This document shows positions 62,378 to 64,000 of a stretch of 64,000 nt of DNA, piece by piece. Source of the stretch: UBA4582 sp038106185 (GTDB lineage Bacteria > Pseudomonadota > Gammaproteobacteria > Pseudomonadales > Azotimanducaceae); contig JAYODE010000010.1 in assembly GCA_038106185.1 (NCBI GenBank), positions 1-64,000 on the forward strand, in the 5' to 3' direction. Each line of letters opens with the position of its first letter. The stretch's first letter is position 1. A model generated the notes under the pieces. The model was not told the origin of the DNA and ran no database searches. It worked only from the letters and a program-made list of their open reading frames with translations. The position numbers and the translations under genes are program-made.

Positions 62378-62830
62378 ATGTTCCGGGGAGTCAGTAATCT
62401 CAATCTCGATGCTAAGGGTCGTCTCGCGATCCCGACACGCTATCGTGAGATGCTTGAACAACAGTGCAACGGGGAAATGGTGATTACCATCGACACGGAT
62501 GAGCGCTGTCTGCTGCTTTATCCTCGACCGGATTGGGAGTTGATCGAAGCCAAGGTGGGTGCCATGTCCAGCTTCGACCCGATGACACGCAGAGTGCAGC
62601 GGTTGTTGATAGGCCACGCCACGGACATTGACCTTGATAGCAGTGGTCGCCTCCAGCTAACGCCGCCTTTACGAGCTTACGCTGAGCTAGACAAGAAAAC
62701 GGTTCTTCTGGGTCAGGGGAAAAAGCTAGAGCTGTGGAGTGAGGATCGTTGGGTCGCACGTCGAGACAGCTGGCTGGAGAATCAGTCGGGGCAGGAGCTG
62801 TCGGCGGAGCTGCAGTCTCTGTCTTTGTAA
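62378..62830 (+). CDS. mraZ: Transcriptional regulator MraZ
   Basis: A 150-residue protein of two AbrB-like SpoVT halves. MFRGVSNLNLDAKGRLAIPTRYRE and the second DLDSSGRLQLTPPLRAYA carry the paired DxxGR DNA-contact motifs. It represses the dcw operon by binding the repeats at 62192-62226. I chose ATG 62378 (TTTGGA upstream) over TTG 62366. It is followed by rsmH. Confidence 0.97.
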   Translation: MFRGVSNLNLDAKGRLAIPTRYREMLEQQCNGEMVITIDTDERCLLLYPRPDWELIEAKVGAMSSFDPMTRRVQRLLIGHATDIDLDSSGRLQLTPPLRAYAELDKKTVLLGQGKKLELWSEDRWVARRDSWLENQSGQELSAELQSLSL

Positions 62831-62849
62831 GGGGTCATTGTTAAATGGA

Positions 62850-63806
62850 ATGTCAATGAGCGGTGCCGAAATGACCATGACTGCTGAGAGCCACGTGCCC
62901 GTGCTCAGGGAGGAAGCAGTGTCGGCGCTGGTAATAGACCCGAATGGCCACTACGTTGATTGTACCTTTGGGCGGGGAGGACATTCGGCGTTAATTTTGA
63001 CGAAGCTGTCAAACGCCGGCCGTTTATTGGTCATCGATAAAGACACGACCGCGATCTCTGACGCGCGACAGAAATACGCTGCCGACCCGCGGGTGATCAT
63101 CTGCCATGGGTCCTTTGCCCAGATAGACGAGTTTGTGCGGGTGCACGACTTGGCGCCGCTAAGCGGGGTTTTACTGGATCTGGGCATCTCGTCGCCACAA
63201 ATTAATCAACCGGCACGCGGATTCAGCTTTGATAAAAACGGTCCACTGGATATGCGCATGGATCAGACTCGAGGTCAAACTGCTGGCGAATGGTTGATGC
63301 AAGCAGACGAGGCAGATATTGCTCATGTTCTAAAGACCTTTGGTGAAGAAAGATTCGGTAAGCGGATCGCCCGTGGCGTCGTAGAGGCGAGGATGGAAGC
63401 GCCGATCACGACCACCCATCAATTGGTTGCCATTATTGATGCCGCTGTTCCAAAAATAGAATTCCATAAACATCCAGCGACGAGGTCTTTTCAGGGTATT
63501 CGTATTTTTATTAACAACGAACTGGATGAGATTCAAACCTGCCTGAAATCGGCGATCGACTTGATGGGGGTCGGCGGTCGCTTGGTAGTGATCAGCTTCC
63601 ATTCCCTTGAAGACCGTATCGTGAAGCGTTTTATGCGTGACTTGGCCCGAGGCGATAAGTTGCCTGACAGACTGCCGATTCGAGATGTCGACATAGTCCG
63701 AACCGTCAAATTGGTGGGTAAGGCCGTTAAGCCCAGTGACGCCGAAGTGGCGCAGAATCGTCGATCCAGAAGCTCCATAATGCGTGTTGCGGAGAAGCTC
63801 CCTTGA
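62850..63806 (+). CDS. rsmH: 16S rRNA (cytosine1402-N4)-methyltransferase RsmH
   Basis: A SAM-dependent methyltransferase of about 319 residues. HVPVLREEAVSALVID, DCTFGRGGHSALIL, DKDTTAI, LLDLGISSPQINQPARGFSF and VVISFHSLEDRIVK are the conserved blocks. With RsmI it makes the doubly modified C1402. In-frame ATGs at 62850, 62856 and 62871 are all possible; GGA before 62856 favours one of the first two. Its stop overlaps the ftsL TTG. Confidence 0.97.
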   Translation: MSMSGAEMTMTAESHVPVLREEAVSALVIDPNGHYVDCTFGRGGHSALILTKLSNAGRLLVIDKDTTAISDARQKYAADPRVIICHGSFAQIDEFVRVHDLAPLSGVLLDLGISSPQINQPARGFSFDKNGPLDMRMDQTRGQTAGEWLMQADEADIAHVLKTFGEERFGKRIARGVVEARMEAPITTTHQLVAIIDAAVPKIEFHKHPATRSFQGIRIFINNELDEIQTCLKSAIDLMGVGGRLVVISFHSLEDRIVKRFMRDLARGDKLPDRLPIRDVDIVRTVKLVGKAVKPSDAEVAQNRRSRSSIMRVAEKLP

Positions 63807-64000
63807 TCAAAAATACGCTGCTTGGAAAAGTGACTGCCTGGCTTGGTGGCTCGACTCAGATTAGCGTCGGTTTGATGTTGCTGGTGATGATCCTGTCGGC
63901 GCTGGGTGTGATCTATTCGGTACATTTGACTCGGCAACAATATTCGCAGCTTCAAGAGTTCCAAGCTGCGCAGGACCATCTCGATAGTGAGTACGAGAGA
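63803..64000 (+). CDS. ftsL: Cell division protein FtsL (partial)
   Basis: 66 codons run to the window edge from a TTG at 63803 overlapping the rsmH stop (TTGA). A cytoplasmic stretch (IKNTLLGKVTAWLG), one membrane helix (about 22-42; VGLMLLVMILSALGVIYSV) and the start of a coiled coil rich in Gln (TRQQYSQLQEFQAAQDHLD) fit FtsL of the FtsQLB complex. Position after rsmH supports the call. Confidence 0.9.
   Translation, partial: MIKNTLLGKVTAWLGGSTQISVGLMLLVMILSALGVIYSVHLTRQQYSQLQEFQAAQDHLDSEYER

Noticed and set aside
1..64000. tRNA genes, CRISPR arrays, transposases, prophage genes
   Set aside because: I looked in all intergenic regions and saw no cloverleaf with a CCA-type end, no spaced identical repeats, and no transposase, integrase or phage structural protein. 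The tandem arrays have no spacers, so they are not CRISPR.

Overview
The window is about 64 kb of a gammaproteobacterial chromosome. Signs of this are the gene blocks mreBCD-maf-rng-yhdP, ptsN-rapZ-ptsO-mgtE, hpf-rpoN-lptBAC, mlaFEDCB-ibaG-murA-hisGD, rplM-rpsI-petABC-sspAB, rsmI-rnpB and mraZ-rsmH-ftsL, together with a RpoN-linked nitrogen PTS and a complete Lpt/Mla outer-membrane maintenance set. The order is closest to what I know from Pseudomonas-like and marine OMG-type lineages. GatCAB indicates indirect charging of Gln- and/or Asn-tRNA. Three runs of exactly 100 N (1495-1594, 21144-21243, 44307-44406) show a scaffolded draft or metagenome-derived assembly. I see no tRNA, rRNA operon, CRISPR array, prophage or insertion sequence.

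Layout. 1-5.0 kb: a partial secreted protein of unknown function (minus strand, running off the left edge), an enoyl-CoA isomerase-like enzyme, a glutathione S-transferase, an exported M20 peptidase, and a short fragment resembling the C-terminus of type III pantothenate kinase. 5.4-19.7 kb: the accessory highlight, a seven-gene same-strand redox cluster. It encodes a soluble flavin/two-CNB/four-[4Fe-4S] fusion, a di-haem b membrane protein, an inner-membrane FHA-like decahaem cytochrome c, a two-domain GlcG/HbpS lipoprotein, a probable outer-membrane beta-barrel, a 1252-residue decahaem cytochrome with a C-terminal LVIVD propeller, and a pentahaem c554-like cytochrome. Together they carry 25 c-type haem motifs, two probable b haems, flavin and 16 Fe-S cysteines. 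The layout suggests an electron path from cytoplasmic NAD(P)H across both membranes, or the reverse, with possible input from cyclic nucleotides.

19.8-23.0 kb: amidohydrolase, SDR and DUF1499 genes among tandem repeats. 23-26.3 kb: gatCAB. 26.6-36.1 kb: cell shape and envelope genes (mreBCD, maf, rng, yhdP, nitrilase). 36.1-44.2 kb, minus strand: darP, mgtE, ptsO, rapZ, ptsN, hpf, rpoN, lptB, lptA, lptC. 44.7-57.5 kb, plus strand: mlaFEDCB, ibaG, murA, hisG, hisD, zapE, rplM, rpsI, petABC, sspA, sspB. 57.6-60.4 kb, minus strand: dolP, yraN, lpoA. 60.7-64 kb, plus strand: rsmI, rnpB, then the start of the dcw cluster (mraZ with a clear MraZ operator, rsmH, ftsL).

A pattern across the window is that seven intergenic spots carry short tandem repeats. 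Their units are 11-17 bp and different at each place. Three of them abut the N runs, so assembly probably broke at longer copies of these arrays. Several expected neighbours are missing at junctions (kdsD/kdsC before lptC; tldD/pmbA around darP), which points to local rearrangement.
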